Positions 52,524 to 62,025 of a stretch of DNA of 64,000 nt are shown in pieces. Positions within the stretch are counted from its first letter, which is position 1, and every line of letters starts with the position of its first letter. The notes under the pieces are model-generated. The model saw only the letters and a list, made by a program, of their open reading frames with translations. It did no database searches and was not told the DNA's origin. This DNA is from WARW01 sp964582365 (GTDB taxonomy: Bacteria > Patescibacteriota > Microgenomatia > UBA12405), in NCBI GenBank assembly GCA_964582365.1, contig CAZOQV010000001.1, forward strand, positions 1 to 64,000, given 5' to 3'. The position numbers were made by a program, and so were the translations under genes.

Positions 52524-52685
52524 ATGCCTGCTAAAAAAACCTCCCCAAAAAAACCTGCTAAAAAAACAGTCGCTAAAAAAATCACAGTTAAAAAAGTAAC
52601 CTGTTGCAGTCAAAACCCAAATTTTTTAGTAGTCTTGCTTGCTACTTCTGTCATCGCTATCGTTTTTCTATTCTATTATCTCTAA
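52524..52685 (+). CDS. Tiny Lys/Ala-rich single-pass membrane protein
   Basis: A 53-residue protein that is easily missed. The start is MPAKKTSPKKPAKKTVAKK, a histone-H1-like basic repeat of PAKK/VAKK; then VTCCSQNPNF and one hydrophobic helix (about 34-52) to the end. The basic part would face the cytoplasm, where it could bind nucleic acid or ribosomes at the membrane (inference). The tail of S20 in this window has similar VAKK repeats. Its 3' end overlaps the HAD gene on the other strand by 18 nt. Nothing else explains these bases. Confidence 0.55.
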   Translation: MPAKKTSPKKPAKKTVAKKITVKKVTCCSQNPNFLVVLLATSVIAIVFLFYYL

Positions 52686-53273
52686 TAAATTTTTTATAGT
52701 TTTAATACCTTGGATTTTTTCATCATTTATTCTGTTAATCCAGATTACATTAAAACGATTTAAAGTTTTCAATTTTTCCACGACTTCTTTCTTATCGTCG
52801 ACGATAATCGCCCCATCGGGTAATTTTGTTAAAAATTCAGGGTTTAACTTGTCTCTATCTATAAAAACAAATTTTTCTTCAAAAAAATCTTCAACTCCAG
52901 ATAATTTTATTTTCATTTTTTGAAGAGCAACAAATCCCTGAGAATAAATACCTAGATTAAATTTATCTTTTAATTTATCTAAAACCGAAATAGCTTCTGG
53001 AAATAAAGCTTGTGAATAAATTCCTAATTTATCGGAATTAAAATCTTCTAATTCAATTTTTTTGCCAAATTTTTCCTCAAAACTTTGTACAAAAGTATCT
53101 ATCCGAAAATCATCTGATTTTTCTAAGTTATTAAAATATTTTTCTTCAACTTCAAAAATTATCTCTTCCGACACTTCACATATTCTGGCCAAATTACTTC
53201 TTAATCTTTTTTTATATTCAACTTTGCTAAATAATGTGTCATCCCAATCAAATAGAATTAAAGGTTTTATCAT
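52668..53273 (-). CDS. HAD-superfamily hydrolase
   Basis: A 201-residue phosphatase-like protein. Motif I is LILFDWDDTLFSK (DxDxT), motif II is LGIYSQGF (Ser), the motif III Lys is in DRDKLNPEF and motif IV is AIIVDDKKEVV. The alpha-helical cap between motifs I and II is of the C1 type. The substrate is unknown. The divergent gene at 53310 starts 36 nt away. Confidence 0.8.
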   Translation of the reverse strand: MIKPLILFDWDDTLFSKVEYKKRLRSNLARICEVSEEIIFEVEEKYFNNLEKSDDFRIDTFVQSFEEKFGKKIELEDFNSDKLGIYSQALFPEAISVLDKLKDKFNLGIYSQGFVALQKMKIKLSGVEDFFEEKFVFIDRDKLNPEFLTKLPDGAIIVDDKKEVVEKLKTLNRFNVIWINRINDEKIQGIKTIKNLLEIIE

Positions 53274-53296
53274 TAGTCATATTCTACCTCATGAGC

Positions 53297-53302
53297 TAAA
53301 AT
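53297..53302 (+). promoter_or_regulatory. -10 box for the helicase-nuclease gene
   Basis: TAAAAT lies 7 nt before the GTG at 53310, supporting that start codon. Confidence 0.4.
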
Positions 53303-53309
53303 ATCCTTA

Positions 53310-56300
53310 GTGACTAATTTTCAAATCGAATATCAAAAATTAAACCCAGAACAGAAACTAGCTGTCGACACCATTGAAGGTCCAGTTATGGTTATTGCTG
53401 GCGCTGGTACTGGTAAAACCCAAACTATCGCTTTAAGAATTGCCAATATATTGGACAAAACTGATACTAAGCCCAGCTCTATTTTATGTCTAACCTACAC
53501 CGACGTGGCTGCCAACAACATGAGAAATCGTTTACTAAACATGATCGGTTCAGATGCTTACAAAATAAAAATTTGTACCTTTCATGCTTTTTGTAATGAT
53601 ATTATTTCCTCAAACTCTCAATATTTTCCTTTTGCCTCCTCTAATTTAAAAGCCATCGATGATTTAGAAACCATTGAAATTATCAAAAATATCATTGATC
53701 ATCTTGAAAATTCTTCTCCTCTCATTTCTTGGGGTGATCGATATTGCTACCAAAAAAGTATTTTAGATTGTATTCATTTAGTTAAAAGAGAAAGCATCAG
53801 TCAAGAAACTTTATTGAAACTAATCGACGACCAAGAGCTATTTTTTAAAAATTCTAGCGAACTTATTAATCAACTCGCCAATGTTCGGGCCACCAAAAAT
53901 AATTATCCTCAAATTAACCAAATTTTAGATAATTTAGAAAATTCCGAGTTTGCTTCACTCAATCTTAAAAGCCATATCAAGATAATCAGAAGCGGCAATG
54001 AAAATTTAAGTCTTGTTAAAAACGAAATTCGCAAGTTTTATCAAGATTTTGAAAAAAATATCCCTAAACAAAAAGAATTCGTTAAAATTTTTGATTTGTA
54101 CCAAAAAGAACTTCAAAAAAAATCTCTTTACGACTATGAAGACATGATTTTATTTGTCATCAATGCTTTCACTGACAACCCCGATCTTTTACTCAATTTT
54201 CAGGAGAAATACCAATATATTCTCGTCGACGAATATCAAGACACCAATTCTAGTCAAAATAAAATTATCGAGATGTTGGGTAATTATTACGATAACCCCA
54301 ATATCTTTGTTGTCGGTGACGATGATCAATCGATTTTTAGATTTCAAGGTGCTTCTATCGAAAATATTTATAACTTTTACCAAAAATATCACCCAGAAAA
54401 AGTTGTTTTAAAAAATAATTATCGTAGTCACAAATTAATTTTGGAATCATCAGATAATGTCATTAGTCATAACAAAAATCGCATTGCTAACTTAATTACC
54501 GATATTGACAAAACCTTAATTGCCAATAAAGACTACGATCCTGATCCAATTAATTTAGCCGTTTTAAATTCCAACATTGAAGAAGATTATTATCTCTCTC
54601 AAAAAATTTCTAATTTAATTAAGTCTGGTGAAAAACCAGAAGAAATTGCCATTTTACTTCGCAAAAATCGTGATGCCGATGAATTAAGCAAAATGTTATC
54701 TGCTTTTGGTGTTAAATTTTTTCTTCCCTCCGATTCCAATATTCTTAAAAATCCCCTCATTACTCAACTCCTAAAATTACTCGAATTTATCAATAATCCA
54801 AACCACAATGAATCCGTTTATCACATTTTAGCGGCTCCATTTTTAAAATTAAATTCTCTTGATTTAGTTAAAATTTTAAAATCAAAAGTTGTTCTTTGTG
54901 ATCTAATTTTTGATCAAAGCAAAATTGACAGTCTTGAAATTTCTGATAAATCCAAACATATAATTTCTAAATTTGGTAAAAAAATTGCCAAAACTAAGGT
55001 TGATTTAGAAAATTATCCCCTCGAAAAAGTTCTCAATAAAATTTTAAAAAGATTTCGAATCTTAAAATATTTATTAGCCAAAAATGACGTTGATTCTCTT
55101 AATCAGGTCTACACTTTTTACAAACTTCTTAAAGACACTGTTATTAAAAAAGATCTTACTTTAAAAGAATTTATAAATCGAATTCAATTATATGTCGACA
55201 ATAATCTTTCAATTTCTTCTCCCTCGATCACTTATGATTCTTCCGATTCTATTAAAATATTAACTGTTCATGGTGCCAAAGGTTTGGAATTTGACCATGT
55301 TTTTATTTATCGATTGCTTGAAGATTCTTGGGAAAAACAACGTGATTTTAATAAATTAAAATTACCTTTTGGTGTTCTTTCCAGTGAAATTACTAAAAGT
55401 ATTGAAGACGACTATGAAGAAGATCGTCGTCTGTTCTATGTGGCCTTAACTCGTGCCAAAAAACAAATTTATCTATCTTATTCTCAATATAAAGAAAACG
55501 GAAAAAATCAAAATCCCTCTGTTTTTGTTTCTGAAATTGATAGTCATTTAATTGAAAATATAAAATTCAATGATAAGGCCAACGCTCTAAAAACTTATTA
55601 TCAATTCACCGATTTTTCTCATGACTTAAAACCAGATCTTACTACTTATCTAAAAGACTACTTAACTAATCACTATAAGTTTAATGTTAGTCATCTCAAT
55701 TCTTATCTCCGCTGTCCACTTTGTTTTTATTACAAAACTATTTTAAGAATTCCACAAAATAAGGAAAAATTCAGTAGTTTTGGTACCGCCATTCATGCAG
55801 CTCTATCCAATTTTTATCAAAAAAAATCCAAAGAAGAAGTTATTAATAGTTTTGAACAAAGTTTAAAAAACGAAAGATTGCCAAAATCAGACTATCAATG
55901 GTGCCTAACTAATGGTCAAAAACTATTAACTGAATATTATGATCAATATGTCGATTCTGTTAAAGACGATAATATTTGTGAATACAATTTTGCCAATGAG
56001 AACATTGTTTACAACAACATTCCCTTAACTGGAAAAATAGATCTTATAAAAAAAGTTGAAAATGGCAAAATTAACGTTGTTGATTTTAAAACCGGTAATT
56101 CCGACAGTAAATATAAAGAACTTTCACCCGAAGGGGATTATTATCGTCAAATTGTTTTTTATAAATTATTACTCGATATTAAAAACGATTCTCGTTTCCA
56201 ATTCAACCAAGGCATTATCGATTTTGTTGAAAAAAGTAAATTGAAAAAATCTTTTGTTCGAAAAGAAATTAATGTTTCCGACGATGATTTGAATAAATTA

Positions 56301-56405
56301 AAAACTCAAATCGAAGAGGTTTATCAAAAAATCTTAAATCTGGAATTCTTTGAAACCGGCAAAGATTGCAAAGATAAAGACCATTTACATTATTTACTGA
56401 AATAA
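53310..56405 (+). CDS. UvrD-family helicase with C-terminal PD-(D/E)XK nuclease domain
   Basis: A 1,031-residue protein. N-terminal SF1A helicase: LNPEQKLAV, AGAGTGKTQTIALR, LTYTDVAANNM, CTFHAFC, VDEYQDTNSSQ, VVGDDDQSIFRFQGA, LTVHGAKGLEFDHVF and EEDRRLFYVALTRAK. C-terminal nuclease of the RecB/AddB (PF12705) type from about residue 790: HLNSYLRCPLCFYYK, FGTAIHAALSNFY, then LTGKIDLIKK and VVDFKTGNS with catalytic Asp and Asp/Lys. It looks like a single-chain AddA/RecB-type end-processing enzyme without Chi-partner subunit nearby. Start is GTG at 53310. It is the second UvrD-family helicase here. Confidence 0.88.
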   Translation: MTNFQIEYQKLNPEQKLAVDTIEGPVMVIAGAGTGKTQTIALRIANILDKTDTKPSSILCLTYTDVAANNMRNRLLNMIGSDAYKIKICTFHAFCNDIISSNSQYFPFASSNLKAIDDLETIEIIKNIIDHLENSSPLISWGDRYCYQKSILDCIHLVKRESISQETLLKLIDDQELFFKNSSELINQLANVRATKNNYPQINQILDNLENSEFASLNLKSHIKIIRSGNENLSLVKNEIRKFYQDFEKNIPKQKEFVKIFDLYQKELQKKSLYDYEDMILFVINAFTDNPDLLLNFQEKYQYILVDEYQDTNSSQNKIIEMLGNYYDNPNIFVVGDDDQSIFRFQGASIENIYNFYQKYHPEKVVLKNNYRSHKLILESSDNVISHNKNRIANLITDIDKTLIANKDYDPDPINLAVLNSNIEEDYYLSQKISNLIKSGEKPEEIAILLRKNRDADELSKMLSAFGVKFFLPSDSNILKNPLITQLLKLLEFINNPNHNESVYHILAAPFLKLNSLDLVKILKSKVVLCDLIFDQSKIDSLEISDKSKHIISKFGKKIAKTKVDLENYPLEKVLNKILKRFRILKYLLAKNDVDSLNQVYTFYKLLKDTVIKKDLTLKEFINRIQLYVDNNLSISSPSITYDSSDSIKILTVHGAKGLEFDHVFIYRLLEDSWEKQRDFNKLKLPFGVLSSEITKSIEDDYEEDRRLFYVALTRAKKQIYLSYSQYKENGKNQNPSVFVSEIDSHLIENIKFNDKANALKTYYQFTDFSHDLKPDLTTYLKDYLTNHYKFNVSHLNSYLRCPLCFYYKTILRIPQNKEKFSSFGTAIHAALSNFYQKKSKEEVINSFEQSLKNERLPKSDYQWCLTNGQKLLTEYYDQYVDSVKDDNICEYNFANENIVYNNIPLTGKIDLIKKVENGKINVVDFKTGNSDSKYKELSPEGDYYRQIVFYKLLLDIKNDSRFQFNQGIIDFVEKSKLKKSFVRKEINVSDDDLNKLKTQIEEVYQKILNLEFFETGKDCKDKDHLHYLLK

Positions 56406-56408
56406 ATC

Positions 56409-58304
56409 TCAGCCTGCTCCTCCACCACCTCCGCCGCCGCCGCCGCCACCACCGCCAGATGAACCACCTGATGATCCAGCACCAGAAGCACCATAACTTG
56501 AACTAGCTGTTGTTGAAATGTTATTTATAGCCGACGTTAAAGAATTCAGACTGCTTGAAAAATCGCCAAAATTACCCATGTTTCCACACCAATACGTTGT
56601 CATTATAATTTGGTCATTACTATCACTAAAATTAACCGGTAACTGACTTATTGCTTTTGTAGAAATTCCCAAAACTGTTCCATAAACTAAATATTTTTCC
56701 CATAAAATTATCGAGTCGATTGGGTAATTTTTAGTCACTTCGTATTCTTTTAAATGTTTTTTAAAAGCTATCCATTTGGCTGTTTCTTCAGCTCCCAATT
56801 CTGTCCTTTTTTCTTTAAACCTTATCATAACTAATATCACCACCAAAAAAACAAAAAAAATAAAACTATTTAAAAATCCAACTATTGATACCGATCCTAA
56901 CCAAAATTCTATTATCATTAACAAAACCATTAAAATAATAGTTTTACTATAACTAATAGAGTGAGAATTTTTTTCAAAATAACCTTCTTCTAAATTTTCT
57001 TCTAAAACTAAATCTGGGAATTTTTTGAAAAAAGATTGGCTTTCAAATTGGTGATTTCTACACCATATCGAAATGTTTTTTAATTTAATTCCTTCAATGT
57101 TTTCTCCACCCAAAACTACATTGCTAAGACTAATTTTTTGTAAAAATTTATGAACATAAGTTTCAATTTTTGATGCTTCATTAAAATCTTTTTTTAGAGG
57201 TACTAAATAATAATTGTAATCTTTTATTAGGAAACCTTCTTTTTGGTCACTTCTCATTATTTTATAAAAACGATGTTGAACCAAAGATAAGATTGTCGAA
57301 GTGAAAGAATTTGGTGTTAAATATTTTGTTGAACTAATTAATTGTTCAATTTGAGCCGGGTCAATATCACTTGGAGCCTCCCACAATCTGCCCGATAAGT
57401 TTATTTCCGGTAGTTTTAACTCCTTTCCATACTTTTTAAAATTTTTAACTTTACCTATAAACAGGATTAATCCAATTATCAATAACCCAAACGAAATAAT
57501 TGAAAAAACAATTTCTTTTATTTTATTTTCTTGTTTTTGTTTTTCAGTCTGATCAATAAAACTTTGTTCTTCTAATTCAATTTCTGATTTACTTAAATTT
57601 CCAATAATCCCACCAGTAAAGATATTTTTGGGTAATAAAATTCTTCCTTCAAAAAAAGTTCCAGAATATAATCTACCAACTGTAAAAGTTACTTTACTGG
57701 AATCAGGAATTGAAACAGTCCCATTCAATGGCCCGTGTAACCAAGCTTTAATTTCATCCCCTGGAATATTTTCTGGTAAATTAATTTGAGCCGAAACATT
57801 ATTTTGACTAATTTCCCAATCATCTCCAATTAATTTCCAATACAATTCAGCTGTGTCGGTGTTTAAAGTAATGGCGTTAGAAATCTCATATTTAATTTTA
57901 AAAGTCTTTTTTCCACCATCAGTTCGGTAAAACCATCTAATATAATATTTATCTGTTTGTTCCTCAACATAAAAACTAGAAACTGGTTTAACTGTGTTGT
58001 GTTGTTTTTTATTTTTAGAATCCAATTCGGTATAGCATTCTTTTTCGTCACAAACTTCAAAATTTTTCAAAATATAAGATTCATTTCTATTACCAGTTTT
58101 ATTTATATATTCATAAGCATAGGTATAACTTCCATTAAAAGAAAAAACTCTTGTTTCTTCCACTCTCATTGAACCATCTGTTTTTAATTGACCTAAAATA
58201 TTTACCTTATCAATCGAATAAGATTTATCCGCCGCATTAATTGGTTTTGCTAAAAATAATAATAAGAATAATCCTAAAATTTTGAAATGCTTCATTAATC
58301 TCAT
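56409..58304 (-). CDS. DUF2207 membrane protein with Gly-rich tail
   Basis: A 631-residue protein: signal peptide (about 1-24, ending NAA), an extracellular beta domain of the DUF2207 type (SYSIDKVNILGQLKTDGSM, VEETRVFSFNGSY, YYIRWFYRTDGG), a membrane helix (about 263-283), a second domain, a helix pair (about 457-497), then a cytoplasmic or external region that ends in Ser/Gly runs (GGSSGGGGGGGG). DUF2207 proteins are common in wall-bearing bacteria and have no known function. The start at 58304 has a TATAAT 6 nt upstream; the ATG at 58295 is possible. Confidence 0.8.
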   Translation of the reverse strand: MRLMKHFKILGLFLLLFLAKPINAADKSYSIDKVNILGQLKTDGSMRVEETRVFSFNGSYTYAYEYINKTGNRNESYILKNFEVCDEKECYTELDSKNKKQHNTVKPVSSFYVEEQTDKYYIRWFYRTDGGKKTFKIKYEISNAITLNTDTAELYWKLIGDDWEISQNNVSAQINLPENIPGDEIKAWLHGPLNGTVSIPDSSKVTFTVGRLYSGTFFEGRILLPKNIFTGGIIGNLSKSEIELEEQSFIDQTEKQKQENKIKEIVFSIISFGLLIIGLILFIGKVKNFKKYGKELKLPEINLSGRLWEAPSDIDPAQIEQLISSTKYLTPNSFTSTILSLVQHRFYKIMRSDQKEGFLIKDYNYYLVPLKKDFNEASKIETYVHKFLQKISLSNVVLGGENIEGIKLKNISIWCRNHQFESQSFFKKFPDLVLEENLEEGYFEKNSHSISYSKTIILMVLLMIIEFWLGSVSIVGFLNSFIFFVFLVVILVMIRFKEKRTELGAEETAKWIAFKKHLKEYEVTKNYPIDSIILWEKYLVYGTVLGISTKAISQLPVNFSDSNDQIIMTTYWCGNMGNFGDFSSSLNSLTSAINNISTTASSSYGASGAGSSGGSSGGGGGGGGGGGGGAG

Positions 58305-58310
58305 TAACTT

Positions 58311-58325
58311 ATTATAGATTATAAT
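58311..58325. promoter_or_regulatory. Divergent -10 boxes for the DUF2207 and dut genes
   Basis: Minus-strand TATAAT at 58311-58316 (6 nt from the start at 58304) and plus-strand TATAAT at 58320-58325 (5 nt from the start at 58331) lie only 3 nt apart in a 26-bp gap. Confidence 0.6.
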
Positions 58326-58330
58326 TGTCT

Positions 58331-58762
58331 ATGAAAATTAAAATAAAACGTTTTGATAAAACCTTACCTCTACCAGTTCATAAAACCAGCGGGGCAGTAG
58401 CAGTTGATTTATATTCTCGATTAGATTTTAATATTGAACCAAAACAAATTGCCTATATTCCCATGAATGTCGCTATAAAAATCCCCGATGGTTATTTTAT
58501 TATCCAAACTCCTCGTAGCTCTACCCACAAATTAGGCTTAATGGCTATTAATAGTGTTGGTGTTTTTGATCGCGATTATTGTGGTGACAACGATGAATAT
58601 CATTTTGCTGCTTATAATTTCACCGACAAACCGGTATTTATTGAAAAAGGAACTCGTCTTTGTCAATTAGTTTTAATAAAATGTGAAAATTTTGAATTCG
58701 ATGAAGTCGACTCAATGGATGCCGTCGATCGTGGCGGCTTCGGCACAACAGGGGTACACTAA
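58331..58762 (+). CDS. dut: dUTPase
   Basis: A 143-residue dUTP diphosphatase that removes dUTP and supplies dUMP for dTMP synthesis. Motifs 1-5 are all visible: AVAVDLYS, PRSSTHKLGL, INSVGVFDRDYCGD, GTRLCQLVL and RGGFGTTG. Motif 2 is RSST and the final motif is complete, so the enzyme should be an active homotrimer. Start is the ATG at 58331; a TTG at 58325 would overlap the -10 box. dCTP deaminase is an alternative fold relative but lacks these motifs. Confidence 0.93.
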   Translation: MKIKIKRFDKTLPLPVHKTSGAVAVDLYSRLDFNIEPKQIAYIPMNVAIKIPDGYFIIQTPRSSTHKLGLMAINSVGVFDRDYCGDNDEYHFAAYNFTDKPVFIEKGTRLCQLVLIKCENFEFDEVDSMDAVDRGGFGTTGVH

Positions 58763-58769
58763 TTTAGTG

Positions 58770-58775
58770 TAATAT
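58770..58775 (+). promoter_or_regulatory. -10 box for the 58781 gene
   Basis: TAATAT lies 5 nt before the ATG at 58781. Confidence 0.3.
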
Positions 58776-58780
58776 TAATT

Positions 58781-60793
58781 ATGGAAAATCAACCAAACAT
58801 TCAAAATAATAATTCTAGTCTTGAAAATATTAATTCTCAAACGCCGCAAGCTGAACCAGAAATCAAACCAAAATCAAATAAAATCATTCCAATTTTAATA
58901 GGTGTATTTTTTGTCTGTGCTATTTCTGTGGTTGCTTATTTTTTGGGTAGCAAAAATTTTTTTAAGAAAAATATTATCGTCGATAATCATCCCAAAGAAA
59001 CTCCCAATTCCACCCCAACTCCAGAAGAAGTGCCTCTTTTTTCCGGTCAAATTCAAAGATTAACCCAAAACTTAAAATTATTTAAAAGTGTTGTATATGG
59101 ATATGAAACTGTTGATAGTGATGTCTACTACAGTGCTGGTATTTTTAATAAAGGTGAATTAAAAGGTTACACTCGTATTATTGCCATTAAAAAAGAAGAA
59201 GGTCCAGGAGATCCATATGTTTATATTTTAGCCACAAAAGATTTTGAAACTTTTATTTTAGATGACCCAAACAATAATATCTCCAAACCAGAAGATAATT
59301 ATCAAAATCCATATTCAGTTTTAGATAAAACCAAAATAATATCTACTAAAAATTTTGATACTAATCAAACCAATGAAATTAGTTTGGATCAAAAATTTTC
59401 CTTATATTTTAAAACCTTTTTTACCAAACCTTCTGAAACTAATAAAGTTGATAAATATGGCAACAAAATTTATGAATACACTTTAATCACTGATTTTTCT
59501 TCTTACCAAAAATTAACCTCTCCGGTTAATAATTTAACTTTTTATTTTAAGCCTTATACAAATAATCAATATTTTGATCAACTTAATCAAAGTCAAAAAG
59601 ACAAGGAATTAATTAAAGAAAAATATTTTTCTGGAGAGACAAGTATAATTGTTGTTGATTCCACTGGCTTACCATTAAATTATTTATTAACCACGGCTGA
59701 AAATATAAAAATTTATCAACAAAAAAATGCCGTCAACGACATTTCCTTAAAAGGTTCTGTTCTTCCAAGTTTTACTTTTACCAGTTCGGCTATTGAAAAC
59801 AAAAATAATCTTCAATTTTATAAAACCTATGCTACTGCCATTCCAAGCGGCTGTTTTTTGTCTCTTAGTACCAAGGTAATCAATATTAATGATAACGATC
59901 TTGAACAAATTGGAACAGTTTCAAATACCCAAATTTATCGATTAAAAGATAGAAATAACCCCCTCTACAAGTTGGCTTTTGATAATAAAATGGAATACTA
60001 TAATTTAGTAACAATGCCATCAGAATGGGACAATATTAATAAAGGTGTAAAAAAACCAACTTTTGAAGAATATATTGATAATAACCCTTTATTATTCATT
60101 AAAGACTATTGGCAACGCTGGGTCGCTTTAGGTGAATACGACATTCAACTTCCTGGTGGTTGTGGCAAACCTGTTATTTATTTATACCCACAAAAAACCA
60201 CCGAAATTTCGGTTAAATTTAATGTTCCAGTTCAATTCACTACCGACATTCCAGAATACAAAAATTCATGGAATGTTTTAGCTAGTCCAAATGGTTCACT
60301 CAAAGACCTAAATCAAAAAGACGACGACTGTAATAAAATTGATTCCAATAAATTTGGTTCAGAATATGCCGCTGAGGCTTGTAAAACTAATAATTATCCT
60401 TATCTTTATTGGGCTGGAAATATAATTTCTCAAAAATATCCAGAAATAAATAAAGGATGGATTATTGATAAAAAAGATATCAATAATTTTCTGGAAGAAA
60501 AACTTACTCAAGTTGGTTTGAATTCTCAAGAGAAAAAAGATTTTATTAGATACTGGTTACCAGAAATGTTGGCTAAAAATACTCCATATTATCGAGTTAG
60601 TTTTTTACAAACAAGTGAACTAAATCAATTATTTCCAATGACTGTCGAGCCAAGACCAGATAGTATCTTTAGAATCTTTTTAGATTATTTACCCTTAGCT
60701 CAGAAACCATCTCAAAAAATAGAACCTCAATCATTAAACAAAATAATCCGTGAAGGTTTCACCCTGGTTGAATGGGGTGGCTTAAAAAGATAA
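58781..60793 (+). CDS. Membrane-anchored extracellular protein of unknown function
   Basis: A 670-residue protein with a cytoplasmic Asn/Gln-rich start, one membrane helix (about 36-57) and a long external part. A Pro/Thr linker (TPNSTPTPEEVP) follows the helix. After about residue 455 the segment GGCGKPVIYLYPQKTTEISV marks a domain that I recall from many uncharacterised surface proteins, with CNKID, ACKTNNYPYLYW and MLAKNTPYYRVSF further on. Its role is unknown. It lies between dut and rmuC with its own -10 box. Confidence 0.65.
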   Translation: MENQPNIQNNNSSLENINSQTPQAEPEIKPKSNKIIPILIGVFFVCAISVVAYFLGSKNFFKKNIIVDNHPKETPNSTPTPEEVPLFSGQIQRLTQNLKLFKSVVYGYETVDSDVYYSAGIFNKGELKGYTRIIAIKKEEGPGDPYVYILATKDFETFILDDPNNNISKPEDNYQNPYSVLDKTKIISTKNFDTNQTNEISLDQKFSLYFKTFFTKPSETNKVDKYGNKIYEYTLITDFSSYQKLTSPVNNLTFYFKPYTNNQYFDQLNQSQKDKELIKEKYFSGETSIIVVDSTGLPLNYLLTTAENIKIYQQKNAVNDISLKGSVLPSFTFTSSAIENKNNLQFYKTYATAIPSGCFLSLSTKVININDNDLEQIGTVSNTQIYRLKDRNNPLYKLAFDNKMEYYNLVTMPSEWDNINKGVKKPTFEEYIDNNPLLFIKDYWQRWVALGEYDIQLPGGCGKPVIYLYPQKTTEISVKFNVPVQFTTDIPEYKNSWNVLASPNGSLKDLNQKDDDCNKIDSNKFGSEYAAEACKTNNYPYLYWAGNIISQKYPEINKGWIIDKKDINNFLEEKLTQVGLNSQEKKDFIRYWLPEMLAKNTPYYRVSFLQTSELNQLFPMTVEPRPDSIFRIFLDYLPLAQKPSQKIEPQSLNKIIREGFTLVEWGGLKR

Positions 60794-60816
60794 CTAAACC
60801 TTGAATTCAGTTAGTG

Positions 60817-60822
60817 TAAAAT
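60817..60822 (+). promoter_or_regulatory. -10 box for rmuC
   Basis: TAAAAT lies 6 nt before the ATG at 60829. Confidence 0.4.
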
Positions 60823-60828
60823 AAACTT

Positions 60829-62025
60829 ATGACCTTTATTTACATTCTCTTAATTCTAATTTTAATCGCTTTGATTTTTTTAATTCTTAAATCAAAAAAA
60901 ACCGATAATACGGCAGAATTAATTAAAGAACTTGATAAAATTCAAATAAAATTGGAAAATTCAATCAAACAGGATTTTTCTTTAAATCGCCAAGAATTAA
61001 ATACCTCTTTTAATAATTTTTCCATTAAATTAGACCAACTTATAACTGGAATAAGTACTAATTTAAATCAAGTCCGAGAATCTATTGAAAAACGACTCGA
61101 GTTAATTCAAAAAGATAATTCAGATCAACTTGAAAAAATGCGGGTTACTGTCGATGAAAAATTACAAAGCACCTTAGAAAAAAGACTCGGGGAATCCTTT
61201 AAACAAGTCAGTACTCAATTAGAATCAGTTTATAAAGGTTTAGGCGAAATGCAGACTTTGGCCATTGGTGTTGGTGATTTAAAAAAGGTTTTGTCTAATG
61301 TAAAAATTCGTGGAACTTGGGGAGAAGTTCAATTAAACAGTTTATTAGAACAAATTTTAACCAATGATCAATATGATAAAAATGTCGCTGTCAAAAGCGG
61401 TAGTTCCGACCGAGTTGAATTTGCCATTCGTCTTCCGGGCAAAGATGACGAAAATAAACAATGTTGGTTACCAATTGATTCCAAATTTCCTTTGGAAGAT
61501 TATCAAAATTTAATTAAAGCCCAAGACGCTGTTGATTTGATTCAAATTGAAATTTCTTCAAAAGCTTTGGAAAACAGAGTTAAAACCGAAGCTAAATATA
61601 TTTTTGACAAATATATTGATCCACCTCATACCACCGATTTTGCCATTCTTTATCTCCCTATCGAAGGTTTATACGCTGAAATTACCCAAAAACAGTCATT
61701 AGTTGACACTCTCCAAAGACAATATCGGGTTACTATCGCTGGTCCAAATACTATTGCTGCTTTGCTCAACAGTTTACAAATGGGTTTCCGCACTTTGGTC
61801 ATTGAAAAAAGATCCTCGGAGGTTTGGTCAGTTCTCGGAACTATTAAAAAAGAATTTGGTCTTTTTGGCGATCTTCTGGTTAAAACTAAAAAGAAACTTC
61901 AAGAAGCCACTAACACTATCGATGATGCCAGTTCAAAATCGAAAACTATTACCGGCAAACTAAATAAAGTTCAAAGTCTTACTGAAACTACAGACGAAAA
62001 AATAATTAGTTCTCTCCATGAATAA
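60829..62025 (+). CDS. rmuC: RmuC-family DNA recombination protein
   Basis: A 398-residue protein: N-terminal membrane helix (about 2-20), a coiled coil (about 28-135) and the RmuC nuclease-like core. Core blocks are KIRGTWGEVQLNSLLEQIL, FAIRLPGKDDENKQCWLPIDSKFPLEDY (two parts, split for length) and TDFAILYLPIEGLYAE, followed by TIAGPNTIAALLNSLQMGF. RmuC limits recombination at short inverted repeats in E. coli. The gene overlaps the next by 8 nt. Confidence 0.9.
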   Translation: MTFIYILLILILIALIFLILKSKKTDNTAELIKELDKIQIKLENSIKQDFSLNRQELNTSFNNFSIKLDQLITGISTNLNQVRESIEKRLELIQKDNSDQLEKMRVTVDEKLQSTLEKRLGESFKQVSTQLESVYKGLGEMQTLAIGVGDLKKVLSNVKIRGTWGEVQLNSLLEQILTNDQYDKNVAVKSGSSDRVEFAIRLPGKDDENKQCWLPIDSKFPLEDYQNLIKAQDAVDLIQIEISSKALENRVKTEAKYIFDKYIDPPHTTDFAILYLPIEGLYAEITQKQSLVDTLQRQYRVTIAGPNTIAALLNSLQMGFRTLVIEKRSSEVWSVLGTIKKEFGLFGDLLVKTKKKLQEATNTIDDASSKSKTITGKLNKVQSLTETTDEKIISSLHE

